Shown: positions 52,997 through 62,286 of the stretch, piece after piece
Position numbering within the stretch: position 1 is the first letter of the stretch
Layout of the letters: every line of letters starts with the position of its first letter
NCBI RefSeq assembly: GCF_008086165.1
Contig: NZ_VSKL01000001.1
Location: 434,001 to 498,000, forward strand
Reading direction: 5' to 3'
DNA length: 64,000 bases
Source of the DNA: Algorimicrobium algoritergicola
GTDB lineage: Bacteria; Bacteroidota; Bacteroidia; Flavobacteriales; Flavobacteriaceae
Notes under the pieces: model-generated
The model's database searches: none
What the model saw: the letters and a program-made list of their open reading frames with translations, nothing else
Told to the model about the DNA's origin: nothing
Made by a program: the position numbers and the translations under genes

Positions 52997-53004
52997 CAAA
53001 AGTA
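52997..53004 (-). promoter_or_regulatory. -7 promoter element for araC-hemH
   Basis: Minus strand TACTTTTG, an exact TAnnTTTG match about 66 bases upstream of araC. No -33 TTG at 17-20 bases. Confidence 0.45.
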
Positions 53005-53098
53005 TGACATTTATCATATTAATTTAAAAAATAACGTTAAAAAACCCGTAACGATACTAATAGTTCTTTGAGCGTTACTTTATTCCACATTACCAATC

Positions 53099-53106
53099 TA
53101 CATTTG
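53099..53106 (+). promoter_or_regulatory. -7 promoter element for hemA
   Basis: TACATTTG, exact match, 21 bases before the ATG at 53128. It shows that the longer frame from the TTG at 53068 would begin upstream of the promoter. Confidence 0.55.
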
Positions 53107-53127
53107 TTAGGAATTTTGAAAACGACT

Positions 53128-54390
53128 ATGGAGCAATACCAAATTTCTAAAGGAACCTACTTCTACGCAATTGGAATAAGTTATAAAAAGGCTGATGCCG
53201 AAATACGTGGCCACTTTAGTTTAGACGATACTGGAAAAGAAGCCCTATTGGAGCAAGCCAAAACCAATGGTATTGAAAGCTTGATAGTAACATCTACGTG
53301 TAACCGTACAGAAATTTATGGTTTTGCAGAACACCCATACCAACTCATCAAACTCTTATGCGATAATACAAAAGGCACCGTTGATGAGTTTCAAAAAGTA
53401 GCCTATATTTATAAAAATCGAGATGCTATCTCACATATGTTTCGTGTAGGTTCTGGATTAGACAGTCAAATTCTAGGTGATTTTGAAATAATTGGTCAAT
53501 TGAAAAACGCTACTATTGCTTCAAAAAAATTAGGCCTAGTAAACTCATTCCTTGAGCGCTTAATAAATTCCGTTATTCAAGCTAGTAAACGCATTAAAAC
53601 AGAAACGAATATTTCATCTGGAGCTACATCGGTTTCATTTGCCTCTGTTCAATATATTTTAAATGAAGTTACTGATGTTGCTTCAAAAAACATCCTATTA
53701 TTTGGAACAGGCAAAATAGGAAGAAACACCTGTGAAAATTTGGTGAAACACTCTAAAAATTCGCACATAACCCTTATTAATAGAACAAAAAATAAAGCAG
53801 AACGCATTGCTGGTAAATTCAATTTAATTGTAAAAGATTATGCCAATTTACAAGAGGAAATTAGTGCGACTGATGTTTTAATTGTTGCAACAGGTGCACA
53901 ATTACCAACCGTTGATAAAGATATTATTCAGAACAAAAAACCGTTATTAATTTTAGATTTATCCATTCCTAAAAACGTCAATAATAACGTTACAGATTTA
54001 CCAAACGTATCCCTTATTCACATGGATCAATTGGCTGAAATGACAGATGCCACGCTTGAAAACAGACGCTTGGACATTCCACGTGCAGAAGCCATTATTG
54101 AAGACATCAAAGCCGAGTTTAGCAGTTGGTTGGTAACCCGACGTTTTGCACCAACTATTAAAGCATTAAAATTAAAGTTAACGGATTTTAAAAATGCGGA
54201 ATTAGATACACAACGAAAAAAAATAGCCGATTTTAACGAATCGCAAGCTGAACTGATCAGCAATAATATTATTCAAAAAATCACCAATCATTTCGCGCAT
54301 CACTTAAAGGATGATGCCGTTACTACTGATGAAAGCCTAGAACTTATAAAAAAGGTATTTCAACTTGAAGAAACCATAAAACATGTCTAA
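53128..54390 (+). CDS. hemA: Glutamyl-tRNA reductase
   Basis: First committed enzyme of C5-pathway heme synthesis; converts glutamyl-tRNA to glutamate-1-semialdehyde with NADPH. The 420-residue protein has the catalytic cysteine in VTSTCNRTEIYG, GSGLDSQILGDFEIIGQLK, the nucleotide-binding ILLFGTGKIGRNTCENL and the C-terminal dimerisation helices. The start is placed at the ATG 60 bases into the open frame because a promoter element lies inside the longer reading. It overlaps hemCD by 8 bases and heads the rightward heme arm. Confidence 0.96.
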   Translation: MEQYQISKGTYFYAIGISYKKADAEIRGHFSLDDTGKEALLEQAKTNGIESLIVTSTCNRTEIYGFAEHPYQLIKLLCDNTKGTVDEFQKVAYIYKNRDAISHMFRVGSGLDSQILGDFEIIGQLKNATIASKKLGLVNSFLERLINSVIQASKRIKTETNISSGATSVSFASVQYILNEVTDVASKNILLFGTGKIGRNTCENLVKHSKNSHITLINRTKNKAERIAGKFNLIVKDYANLQEEISATDVLIVATGAQLPTVDKDIIQNKKPLLILDLSIPKNVNNNVTDLPNVSLIHMDQLAEMTDATLENRRLDIPRAEAIIEDIKAEFSSWLVTRRFAPTIKALKLKLTDFKNAELDTQRKKIADFNESQAELISNNIIQKITNHFAHHLKDDAVTTDESLELIKKVFQLEETIKHV

Positions 54391-55960
54391 AATAATACGC
54401 ATTGGCACACGTGATAGTGAACTAGCACTATGGCAAGCCAAAACAGTCCAAAGCATCATAGAGCAACTTGGACATAAAACTGTAATTGTGCCTGTAAAAT
54501 CTACAGGCGATTTAGTTTTAAATAAACCCATTTACGAACTTGGAATTACAGGTGTTTTTACTAAAACACTGGATATAGCCATGTTAAATGATGACATTGA
54601 TATTGCCGTACATTCTTTTAAAGATGTACCAACATTATTGCCAGCTGGTATTGTTCAAGCAGCCGTAATTAAAAGGGGAAATGTTAGAGATACGCTGGTA
54701 TTTAAAGATAACGAAGAATTCTTATCACAGAAAGATGCCGTTATTGCCACGGGTAGTTTACGCAGACGTGCACAATGGCTAAACCGATATCCAACACATA
54801 CTGTTGAAGATATTCGTGGTAATGTAAACTTGCGACTACAAAAATTAGAAGATAATGATAATTGGAATGCAGCTATTTTTGCCGCTGCAGGACTTGGACG
54901 TATTGATAAAAGACCCGAAGATGCCATTAACCTGAACTGGATGATTCCAGCGCCTGCACAAGGTGCTATTATGGTAACAGCTTTAGAGGAAGATGAAGAA
55001 ATTCGCGCCATTTGTGCCGAAATAAATCATGAAGAAACCGAAATTTGTACAACAATAGAACGCAAGTTTTTAAACCTTTTAGAAGGTGGTTGTTCTGCTC
55101 CTATTGGTGCTTTAGCATTTATTAAAGATGAAGAAATAAACTTCACAGGTGTTTTATTAAGTCCTGATGGAAGTAAAAAGATTGAAGTTACCCGAAACGA
55201 GAAACTAGGTGAGCATCACAATTTAGCGCAATTTTGTGCCGAATATGTTATTGAACGTGGTGGAAAACGCCTCATGGACGAAATCAAATTGTCCGATAAA
55301 AAAATAAATATCTATTCAACCAAAAGATTAACGGAAGACCAGCGATTATTATTTCATAATGATGTGGTTGCAGATAGTAGTGATTTTGCTAAAATCAACT
55401 TAAATCGAATTCATCCAAGTATTTTAAAGAAAGAGATTGAAAACGTGATTATTACTAGTAAAAATGGCGTTGAATCTTTAACAACAAATTATTCTGCTGC
55501 CGAATTACAGTTTAAAAATATTTACTGTGTTGGTCGTCGTACTAAACGTATGATTGAAAAACGTATCGGACCCGTTAAGTTTGCGGCTAATTACGCACAA
55601 GATTTAGCAGAACATTTAGTAGAATTTATGGAGGGTACGGAAGTAACATATTTCTGCAGTAACTTACATTTAGATACCATACCAACAATTTTAGGCGAAA
55701 ATAATATAACCGTAAAAGAAGTAGAAGCTTACGAAACAAAATACGATGGAAAAGCTATAGCAGATTCTGTTGAAGGCGTTATGTTTTACAGCCCATCAAC
55801 GGTAGAAAGTTATATACAAAAAAACAAAGCCAAAGGTGTTGCATTTTGTATTGGTACGACCACAGCAGACGAAGCCAAGAAGTATTTTGAAGACGTGCGT
55901 ATAGCAAAAGTACCAACGGTTGAAAGTGTGGTAGAATTGGTTAATGAATTCTACATATAA
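54383..55960 (+). CDS. hemC: Hydroxymethylbilane synthase fused to uroporphyrinogen-III synthase
   Basis: A 525-residue fusion. Residues 1 to about 300 are HemC: IGTRDSELALWQAKTVQSII, VHSFKDVPTLLPAGI, GSLRRRAQWL and the dipyrromethane cofactor cysteine in LEGGCSAPIGALA. Residues about 310-525 show the two-lobe pattern of HemD: NVIITSKNGVESL, YCVGRRTKRMIEKRIGPVKF, and the late VEGVMFYSPSTVESYI and GTTTADEAKKYFEDVRIAKV. It thus makes uroporphyrinogen III from four porphobilinogens. Alone HemC is about 310 residues, so the extra length is not from misreading. The start overlaps hemA by 8 bases. Confidence 0.94.
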   Translation: MSKIIRIGTRDSELALWQAKTVQSIIEQLGHKTVIVPVKSTGDLVLNKPIYELGITGVFTKTLDIAMLNDDIDIAVHSFKDVPTLLPAGIVQAAVIKRGNVRDTLVFKDNEEFLSQKDAVIATGSLRRRAQWLNRYPTHTVEDIRGNVNLRLQKLEDNDNWNAAIFAAAGLGRIDKRPEDAINLNWMIPAPAQGAIMVTALEEDEEIRAICAEINHEETEICTTIERKFLNLLEGGCSAPIGALAFIKDEEINFTGVLLSPDGSKKIEVTRNEKLGEHHNLAQFCAEYVIERGGKRLMDEIKLSDKKINIYSTKRLTEDQRLLFHNDVVADSSDFAKINLNRIHPSILKKEIENVIITSKNGVESLTTNYSAAELQFKNIYCVGRRTKRMIEKRIGPVKFAANYAQDLAEHLVEFMEGTEVTYFCSNLHLDTIPTILGENNITVKEVEAYETKYDGKAIADSVEGVMFYSPSTVESYIQKNKAKGVAFCIGTTTADEAKKYFEDVRIAKVPTVESVVELVNEFYI

Positions 55961-56051
55961 AATTTAAGGACTTCAAATCTATAAAACGGTTTAAGGTTAA
56001 GTATTAAAATAAAAACAGCTATTAGCAAATTGCGAGTAGCATTGAGCAAAT

Positions 56052-57077
56052 ATGATTAAGAACGATTTATTTTTAAGAGCATTAAAAGGTGAAACCGTAG
56101 AACGTCCTCCAGTTTGGATGATGCGTCAAGCAGGTCGTTATTTACCAGAATTCATGGAAATAAAAGCCAAATATGATTTCTTTACTCGTTGCCAAACACC
56201 AGAATTAGCAAGTGAAATTACGGTTCAACCTATTCGCAGATACGGCATGGATGCTGCCATTTTATTTAGTGATATTTTAGTGATTCCGCAGGCTATGAAT
56301 ATTGAGGTTCAAATGAAACCTAATTTCGGACCTTACTTACCGAATCCTATTCGCACGCAAAAAGATGTGGACAACGTTATTGTTCCAGATGTAACGGTGG
56401 CTTTGGATTATGTATATCAAGCTATTAAAGCTACCAAAGAAAAATTGAACGATGAAGTGCCATTAATAGGTTTTGCAGGTTCACCATGGACTATTTTATG
56501 CTATTGTGTACAAGGGCAAGGCAGTAAAAACTTTGATAAAGCGAAGGAATTTTGTTTTACAAATCCCGTTGCTGCGCACCAATTATTACAAAAAATTACA
56601 GATACAACTATTGCCTATTTAAAAGAAAAAGTAAAGGCTGGTGTTAATGCGGTTCAAGTATTCGATTCTTGGGGCGGCATGTTATCACCTGTTGATTATC
56701 AAGAATTTTCTTGGCAATATATCCAACAAATTATTGATGCTTTAAAAGATGAAACACCTGTAATTGCTTTTGGAAAAGGCTGCTGGTTTGCTTTAGATAC
56801 TATGGCAAAATCTGGTGCATCTGCTTTGGGTATCGACTGGACCTGTTCGCCTAAAAATGCCCGTTATTTAACTGGTGGAAACATTACTTTACAAGGTAAT
56901 TTTGATCCAACACGTTTGTTTTCGCCACCAGCAGAAATTAAAAAAATGGTTCATCAAATGATTAATGAATTTGGAAAAGATAAATATATCGTAAATTTAG
57001 GTCACGGAATTTTACCAAATATTCCTTTGGATAATGCCAAGGCGTTTATTGATGCTGTAAAAGAGTATCGTGCCTAA
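56052..57077 (+). CDS. hemE: Uroporphyrinogen decarboxylase
   Basis: Converts uroporphyrinogen III to coproporphyrinogen III. The 341-residue protein has [17 protein letters not shown] (substrate-binding Arg), [42 protein letters not shown] and [16 protein letters not shown]. All conserved active-site parts are present. It begins 91 bases after hemCD; a GNAT gene follows 8 bases later. Confidence 0.97.
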   Translation: MIKNDLFLRALKGETVERPPVWMMRQAGRYLPEFMEIKAKYDFFTRCQTPELASEITVQPIRRYGMDAAILFSDILVIPQAMNIEVQMKPNFGPYLPNPIRTQKDVDNVIVPDVTVALDYVYQAIKATKEKLNDEVPLIGFAGSPWTILCYCVQGQGSKNFDKAKEFCFTNPVAAHQLLQKITDTTIAYLKEKVKAGVNAVQVFDSWGGMLSPVDYQEFSWQYIQQIIDALKDETPVIAFGKGCWFALDTMAKSGASALGIDWTCSPKNARYLTGGNITLQGNFDPTRLFSPPAEIKKMVHQMINEFGKDKYIVNLGHGILPNIPLDNAKAFIDAVKEYRA

Positions 57078-57085
57078 ACATTGTT

Positions 57086-57625
57086 ATGAAGTTAAAAACA
57101 GAATCCTTTTCATTGGAAGTCTTAAAACCACAAGATGCGCAAAGCTTAAGTCGGTTAATGATTTCCAATGGAAAACGATTTCAACAATATCTTCCTAAAA
57201 CGCTATCAGAAAATTTATCTGAAACGGATTCTAAAAATTATATACGGAGAAAAACAGCGCAAATAAAAAATCAGACGGAGGAGTTTACGTTTGCCATCAA
57301 GGATATTGATTCTGGTGATGTTGCTGGGTTAATCATTTTAAAAAATTTAGATCACCATTTAAAACAAGCCGAATTTTCCTATTGTTTAGGTCAGAAATAT
57401 TCTGGACGAGGCTGGATGACACGAAGTATAAAAGCTGCAAAAGACTATGCTTTTAATGAATTAAAACTAAAGTCCTTACAGATTATTATCCATAAATCTA
57501 ATGTAGCCAGCATTCAGATAGCTGAAAGAAATGGTTTTAATTGGATAAAAACCTTGGACAAGGAATATGTTTCGGGCAAGTCGGTTTTAGACATGGAACT
57601 ATACGAATTACAGTATGAAAAATAA
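57086..57625 (+). CDS. GNAT-family N-acetyltransferase (RimJ/RimL-like)
   Basis: A 179-residue acetyltransferase with the RimJ/RimL pattern: an N-terminal LKPQDAQSLSRLMISNG, AGLIILKNLDHHLKQAEFSY, the acetyl-CoA region YSGRGWMTRSIKAAKDYAF and HKSNVASIQIAERNGFNW. Its target (often a ribosomal or other protein N-terminus or an amino group) cannot be inferred. It overlaps the hemF start by 11 bases, so it is tied to the heme operon by translation, but no heme role is known. Confidence 0.88.
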   Translation: MKLKTESFSLEVLKPQDAQSLSRLMISNGKRFQQYLPKTLSENLSETDSKNYIRRKTAQIKNQTEEFTFAIKDIDSGDVAGLIILKNLDHHLKQAEFSYCLGQKYSGRGWMTRSIKAAKDYAFNELKLKSLQIIIHKSNVASIQIAERNGFNWIKTLDKEYVSGKSVLDMELYELQYEK

Positions 57626-58517
57626 ATTCTACCAATACATACAAACATTACAAGATACCATTTCGGCTAAATTAGAGGCTGTGGATGGCAAGGCTACATT
57701 TCAAGAAGATATTTGGAAACGACCAGAAGGTGGTGGTGGACGAACACGCGTTATTGAAAATGGTGCTGTTTTTGAAAAAGGCGGTGTGAATATCTCTGGT
57801 GTTCATGGCAAGTTACCGGACTCCATGCAAACATATTTCGGCGTTGAAGATGCTGATTTTTTTGCCTGCGGATTAAGCTTGGTTTTGCATCCAAAAAATC
57901 CAATGGTTCCAACCGTTCACGCTAATTGGCGTTATTTTGAAATGTATGATAAAGATGGAAATATTGTAGATCAATGGTTTGGTGGCGGACAAGATTTAAC
58001 ACCCTATTATTTATTTGAAAAAGATGCTATTCACTTTCACCAAACCTGTAAAACGGCATGCGATAAACATGATCCAGAGTTTTACCCAAAATATAAAGCC
58101 CGATGTGATGAATATTTCTATAATACACATAGAAATGAAGGGCGCGGTTTAGGTGGTTTATTTTTTGATTATTGCAAAGCTACCGAAACCATGAGTATGG
58201 AAAACTGGTATAATTTTGTAACCGAAGTTGGCGATAGCTTTTTAGAAGCGTATGTTCCAATTGTAGAAAAACGCAAAGAATTACCATATACTGACGCACA
58301 ACGTACATGGCAGGAAATCCGTCGTGGTCGTTATGTAGAATTTAATTTGGTTCATGATAAAGGCACTCTTTTCGGACTGAAAACAAATGGTCGAATAGAA
58401 AGTATTTTAATGAGTTTGCCACCACATGTGCAATGGGTTTATGATCATCATCCAGAAGCTGGAAGTGCTGAAGAGAAATTACTTGATGTACTACAAAATC
58501 CAATAAATTGGGTGTAA
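57615..58517 (+). CDS. hemF: Oxygen-dependent coproporphyrinogen-III oxidase
   Basis: Oxidatively decarboxylates coproporphyrinogen III to protoporphyrinogen IX. The 300-residue protein shows RPEGGGGRTRVIENGAVFEK, SLVLHPKNPMVPTVHANWRY, WFGGGQDLTPYYLFEKDAIH and the end YVEFNLVHDKGTLFGLKTNG followed by GRIESILMSLPP. These are the HemF signatures, so the locus uses the aerobic enzyme; no hemN is in the window. Confidence 0.97.
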   Translation: MKNKFYQYIQTLQDTISAKLEAVDGKATFQEDIWKRPEGGGGRTRVIENGAVFEKGGVNISGVHGKLPDSMQTYFGVEDADFFACGLSLVLHPKNPMVPTVHANWRYFEMYDKDGNIVDQWFGGGQDLTPYYLFEKDAIHFHQTCKTACDKHDPEFYPKYKARCDEYFYNTHRNEGRGLGGLFFDYCKATETMSMENWYNFVTEVGDSFLEAYVPIVEKRKELPYTDAQRTWQEIRRGRYVEFNLVHDKGTLFGLKTNGRIESILMSLPPHVQWVYDHHPEAGSAEEKLLDVLQNPINWV

Positions 58518-58518
58518 A

Positions 58519-58908
58519 ATGAATTGTTACTGCGGAAATGATAAACCTTATAAAGATTGTTGTGAAATTTTTCATTTAAACAATGGAAAAACAGAAACAG
58601 CGGAACAACTTATGCGATCCAGATATAGTGCATTTGTATTAACTAATGGTGATTATTTAATGCAAACCCATCATCGTTCTACAAGACCCATATCAGAAAA
58701 AAAAGCAATCGTTACCTGGGCAAAATCTGTAAGTTGGATAAAACTAGATGTACTAAAAACTTCGAAAGGTTTAGCGAATGACAAGGAAGGAACGGTAACA
58801 TTTAATGCTTATTTTCAAAAAAAAGGATGCATTGACGTTATTCACGAAAAGTCGGCTTTTATAAAAGAAAATGAAACATGGTATTACTTAGGTTATGCCA
58901 AAAATTAA
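58519..58908 (+). CDS. YchJ-family protein with SEC-C motif
   Basis: A 129-residue protein. It starts MNCYCGNDKPYKDCCEIFHL, an SEC-C-like zinc motif (CxCxnxxxxxCC), followed by the YchJ core EQLMRSRYSAFVLTNGDYL, TWAKSVSWIKLDVL and VHEKSAF-type end. YchJ proteins are small conserved zinc-binding proteins without firm function. It lies one base after hemF and 6 bases before hemB, fully inside the operon. Confidence 0.92.
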   Translation: MNCYCGNDKPYKDCCEIFHLNNGKTETAEQLMRSRYSAFVLTNGDYLMQTHHRSTRPISEKKAIVTWAKSVSWIKLDVLKTSKGLANDKEGTVTFNAYFQKKGCIDVIHEKSAFIKENETWYYLGYAKN

Positions 58909-58914
58909 TAATGT

Positions 58915-59907
58915 ATGTATCCATTAAAAAGAAACAGACGTTTACGTAGTAATGAAGCTATTCGCTCGTTAGTTCGTGAAACCATAATAACGCCAAACGA
59001 TTTTTTAGTACCACTTTTTATTGTTGAAGGTAAAGGCGTAAAAGAAGAAATTGCTTCCATGCCTAATTATTTTCGCTATAGTTTAGACCTTTTGGAAAAC
59101 GAAGTAAAAGAGCTTTGGAATCTAGGTTTAAAATCGGTTTTGCTGTTTGTAAAAGTACCTGATAATTTAAAAGATAATAAAGGGACGGAAGCTTTAAATC
59201 CGAACGGTTTAATGCAACGTGCCATTAAAACGGTCAAGAATATTTGTCCAGACATGTTAGTTATGACTGATGTGGCTATGGATCCGTATTCGTCCTATGG
59301 ACATGACGGTGTTGTAAAAAACGGTCTGATTTTAAACGATGAAACGGTAGATATTTTAACAGACATGAGTTTGTCTCATGCTGAAGCTGGCGCCAATTTT
59401 GTAGCACCAAGTGATATGATGGATGGTCGTATTTTAAGCATACGCGAAGCTTTTGAAGCTAACGGTTTTTACAATACAGGTATTATGAGTTATTCGGCTA
59501 AATACGCTTCGGCATTTTATGGTCCGTTTCGTGATGCTTTGGATTCTGCACCTGTAGATATGGAAAATGTCCCAAAAGACAAACAAAGCTACCAAATGGA
59601 TCCTGCTAATCGTTTTGAAGCCATCCGAGAAACCGAAATGGATATTGACGAAGGCGCTGATATGGTTATGGTAAAACCAGGTTTATGCTATTTGGATATT
59701 GTTCGTGAAATTAAAAATACGGTCGATGTTCCTGTTGCTGTTTATCAAGTTTCTGGCGAATATGCCATGCTTAAAGCAGCTGCCGAAAAAGGCTGGTTGA
59801 ATCATGATGCCGTTATGATGGAGCAAATAACAGCCATTAAACGTGCTGGAGCAGATGTAATTGCATCCTACTTTGCCAAAGATGTGGTGAAATTATTAAA
59901 CAAATAA
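58915..59907 (+). CDS. hemB: Porphobilinogen synthase (delta-aminolevulinic acid dehydratase)
   Basis: Condenses two aminolevulinates to porphobilinogen. The 330-residue protein has the Schiff-base lysines in SYSAKYASAFYGPFRDAL and ADMVMVKPGLCYLDIV, and the KGTEALNPNGLMQRAI region. The catalytic-zinc cysteine triad of the zinc-type enzymes is replaced: the conserved position reads TDVAMDPYSSYGHDG instead of DxCLCxYTxHGHCG, so it is a magnesium-type enzyme. The gene ends the right arm, followed by a nested hairpin. Confidence 0.97.
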   Translation: MYPLKRNRRLRSNEAIRSLVRETIITPNDFLVPLFIVEGKGVKEEIASMPNYFRYSLDLLENEVKELWNLGLKSVLLFVKVPDNLKDNKGTEALNPNGLMQRAIKTVKNICPDMLVMTDVAMDPYSSYGHDGVVKNGLILNDETVDILTDMSLSHAEAGANFVAPSDMMDGRILSIREAFEANGFYNTGIMSYSAKYASAFYGPFRDALDSAPVDMENVPKDKQSYQMDPANRFEAIRETEMDIDEGADMVMVKPGLCYLDIVREIKNTVDVPVAVYQVSGEYAMLKAAAEKGWLNHDAVMMEQITAIKRAGADVIASYFAKDVVKLLNK

Positions 59908-59913
59908 CAAAGT

Positions 59914-59956
59914 AAAACCCTTATGGTTCAGAAAATTCTGGCCGATAAGGGTTTTT
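59914..59956. terminator. Bidirectional terminator between hemB and the second histidine kinase
   Basis: Perfect arms AAAACCCTTAT (59914-59924) and ATAAGGGTTTT (59945-59955) with a second inner stem (CAGAA/TTCTG) in the loop; T runs on both sides. It separates convergent genes. Confidence 0.88.
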
Positions 59957-59959
59957 ATA

Positions 59960-60997
59960 TTACCTAGGAATAGATACCACAAATTGAGCACCCGTACCTT
60001 TTCCTGCACTATAAGGCTCCAGTGCTCCACCGTGTTTCTCTACAATCTTTTTAGTTAAATAAAGTCCTAATCCTGTAGTTGGTTCGCCACTAGTTCCTAA
60101 ATGACCGGGTACAAATTTTTTGAACAATGCGCTTTTCGTCCGTTCATCAAAACCGATTCCATGATCTATAATTTTAATTTTAATCTCATTATTGGTTTCT
60201 TCACCCGAAATATGGATTTCGCCATTATTTTCAGAAAATTTAATAGCATTATTTACTAAATTTTCAAAAACCTGTGTTATACCAATGGCATGTCCACGTA
60301 TCGATAATTGAACTGGTACGTTGTTAACAATAACCAACTGTTTGGCTTCAATAGATTTTTTATGTGACCGAATAATGGCATTAATAATTTCAGAAGCAGA
60401 TAACATTTCAAAGTTTTTAGGTGATATTTCAATATGTTTCGCCTTCAAAATTTTAAGCATATCTTCTAAAAATTTCACCTGCTTGGTAGCAATCTCGTTT
60501 AATAAAGTAATATATTCCTGACGCTTTTGAGGATCGTCTCCATCCTCCTTTAAAAAGTCAATAATACCTAATGTTTGTAAAACAGGTGTCCGTAAATCGT
60601 GCGAAATCAATTCAATAATATCTTGTTTTTCTTGATCCACTTCATCTAAACGTTCAATAGTATATTGAATGTTTTTTAACATTTCCCCAACTTCATCTGT
60701 ATAAGTAATTGGTAAATTTGGTACTGTATTGTCCTGTACAAAAGCATTAAGCGCATTTTTACCTTTTATAATTGGGTCTAATAACGCATTTAAAACTTTT
60801 AAAGTTAATGCCGTTGCTCCCAACGTTAATCCTAACGTAATTAATATAAATGTAGTAGTAGAAATAGTTGTAGCAAAAAGCGCATACATGATAATACCTA
60901 ACAGAGGTATGTGGATTCCTAAAAACGCAACAAAGAGGAATTTATACGAATATTTTTTAAGAAAGGATACTTGAGAAAGTTTGTGATAAGTTTTCAT
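59960..60997 (-). CDS. Membrane-bound sensor histidine kinase
   Basis: A 345-residue kinase with two helices (about residues 15-36 and 40-64), a HAMP-like stretch, the phosphoacceptor His in ELISHDLRTPVLQTLGII, and an HATPase with VNNAIKFSENNGEI, DHGIGFD and GLGLYLTKKIVEKHGG. There is almost no periplasmic part, so it should sense something in the membrane or cytoplasm. No response regulator is adjacent. It faces hemB across the terminator. Confidence 0.92.
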   Translation of the reverse strand: MKTYHKLSQVSFLKKYSYKFLFVAFLGIHIPLLGIIMYALFATTISTTTFILITLGLTLGATALTLKVLNALLDPIIKGKNALNAFVQDNTVPNLPITYTDEVGEMLKNIQYTIERLDEVDQEKQDIIELISHDLRTPVLQTLGIIDFLKEDGDDPQKRQEYITLLNEIATKQVKFLEDMLKILKAKHIEISPKNFEMLSASEIINAIIRSHKKSIEAKQLVIVNNVPVQLSIRGHAIGITQVFENLVNNAIKFSENNGEIHISGEETNNEIKIKIIDHGIGFDERTKSALFKKFVPGHLGTSGEPTTGLGLYLTKKIVEKHGGALEPYSAGKGTGAQFVVSIPR

Positions 60998-61200
60998 GTT
61001 TTTATGGAATTATAGGGTGTTCAATTCTACAGACAAGATGAACCTTATTTTCTACAATAATGACCCCAATGCCTCTTATTAATAACACAATACCATTTTA
61101 TATTCGTAAAAATTAAAAATCCACAGGCTTCTGAAACTCCATTTAAAATCTGAAATTCCCTTATGATTTTGTAAATTAGCAAGAAACAAAAAATACGTTA

Positions 61201-62286
61201 ATGACCACACTCATTCTTTGGGCAACCGTTTCTATTTTCTTTTCATTCTTATGCTCCATTTTGGAAGCTGTATTATTAAGTATCACACCTACGTTTATCA
61301 CTGTTAAAAAACAAGAAGGCAAGGATTATGCGCTCAAGTTGGAAGCGTTAAAAAAAGATGTTGATCAGCCACTTATTGCCATTCTAACGTTAAACACCAT
61401 TGCACATACTTTAGGCGCTATGATGGTTGGTATTGAAGCTGAAAAACTACCGTTTAAAATTGAAATTTTTGGAATAAATACCGTTGGTATCATCTCGGCA
61501 ATCATGACCTTGCTTATTTTAGTTATTTCCGAAATCATCCCTAAAACTATTGGCGCTTCCTATTGGAAATCACTAGCCGGTTTTACAGCTACAATGCTTA
61601 ATATTTTAATTTTCCCTTTAAAATATTCAGGAATTTTATGGCTTTTACGCCTCACCACAAAGCTGATTGGCGGCAGTCCACATGGCAGCGTATTAAGTAG
61701 AGAAGATTTTCATGCCATGACAAATTTAGCTGAAGAAGAAGGCGTTTTTCATGAATCTGAAAGTAAGGTCATAAAAAATATGCTCACGTTTAAAGAGGTT
61801 TTAGCTAAAGACGTTATGACTCCTAGAACGGTTATGTCGTTAGAAAATGAAAATCAAACCATCGAAGATTTTTTTAAGAAAAATGCCAATACCAAATTTT
61901 CGCGAATCCCTGTTTATACGAAGAAGTCAGATAACATAACTGGACTCGTTTTAAAAGATGAAGTTTTTAAAGAAATGGCTTTTGGAAATGGAGATAAGCT
62001 ACTTTCAGAGATTAAAAGACCGATCATTATTATTAATCGAAATCTACCTATTCCTCGCTTATTCGAACAATTAGTAGAAAGTAAAAACCACTTGGCTTTA
62101 GTAGTAGATGAATATGGTTCTGTAAGTGGTTTAGTAACGATGGAAGATGTTATTGAAACCCTTCTAGGGTTAGAAATTATGGACGAAAGTGATGACGTTC
62201 CAGATTTACAAGTTTTAGCCAGACGCGGTTGGGAAGCGCGGGCTAAAAGACTTGGCTTAATTGATAACGAAAAGCCAACTGACTAA
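61201..62286 (+). CDS. CNNM/DUF21-CBS membrane protein (HlyC/CorC family)
   Basis: A 361-residue protein: an N-terminal DUF21 (CNNM) transmembrane domain (about residues 1-175, with LNTIAHTLGAMMVG and VISEIIPKTIGASYW) and a CBS pair (about 200-330, VMTPRTVMSLENENQTIEDF and LALVVDEYGSVSGLVTMEDV). The C-terminal CorC/HlyC transporter-associated domain is missing, since the protein ends about 35 residues after the second CBS. Members handle divalent cations such as Mg. It overlaps the next gene by one base. Confidence 0.92.
   Translation: MTTLILWATVSIFFSFLCSILEAVLLSITPTFITVKKQEGKDYALKLEALKKDVDQPLIAILTLNTIAHTLGAMMVGIEAEKLPFKIEIFGINTVGIISAIMTLLILVISEIIPKTIGASYWKSLAGFTATMLNILIFPLKYSGILWLLRLTTKLIGGSPHGSVLSREDFHAMTNLAEEEGVFHESESKVIKNMLTFKEVLAKDVMTPRTVMSLENENQTIEDFFKKNANTKFSRIPVYTKKSDNITGLVLKDEVFKEMAFGNGDKLLSEIKRPIIIINRNLPIPRLFEQLVESKNHLALVVDEYGSVSGLVTMEDVIETLLGLEIMDESDDVPDLQVLARRGWEARAKRLGLIDNEKPTD

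Noticed and set aside
53068-53127. N-terminal extension of hemA from a TTG
   Set aside because: A TACATTTG promoter element lies inside it and the ATG at 53128 gives the family N-terminus.
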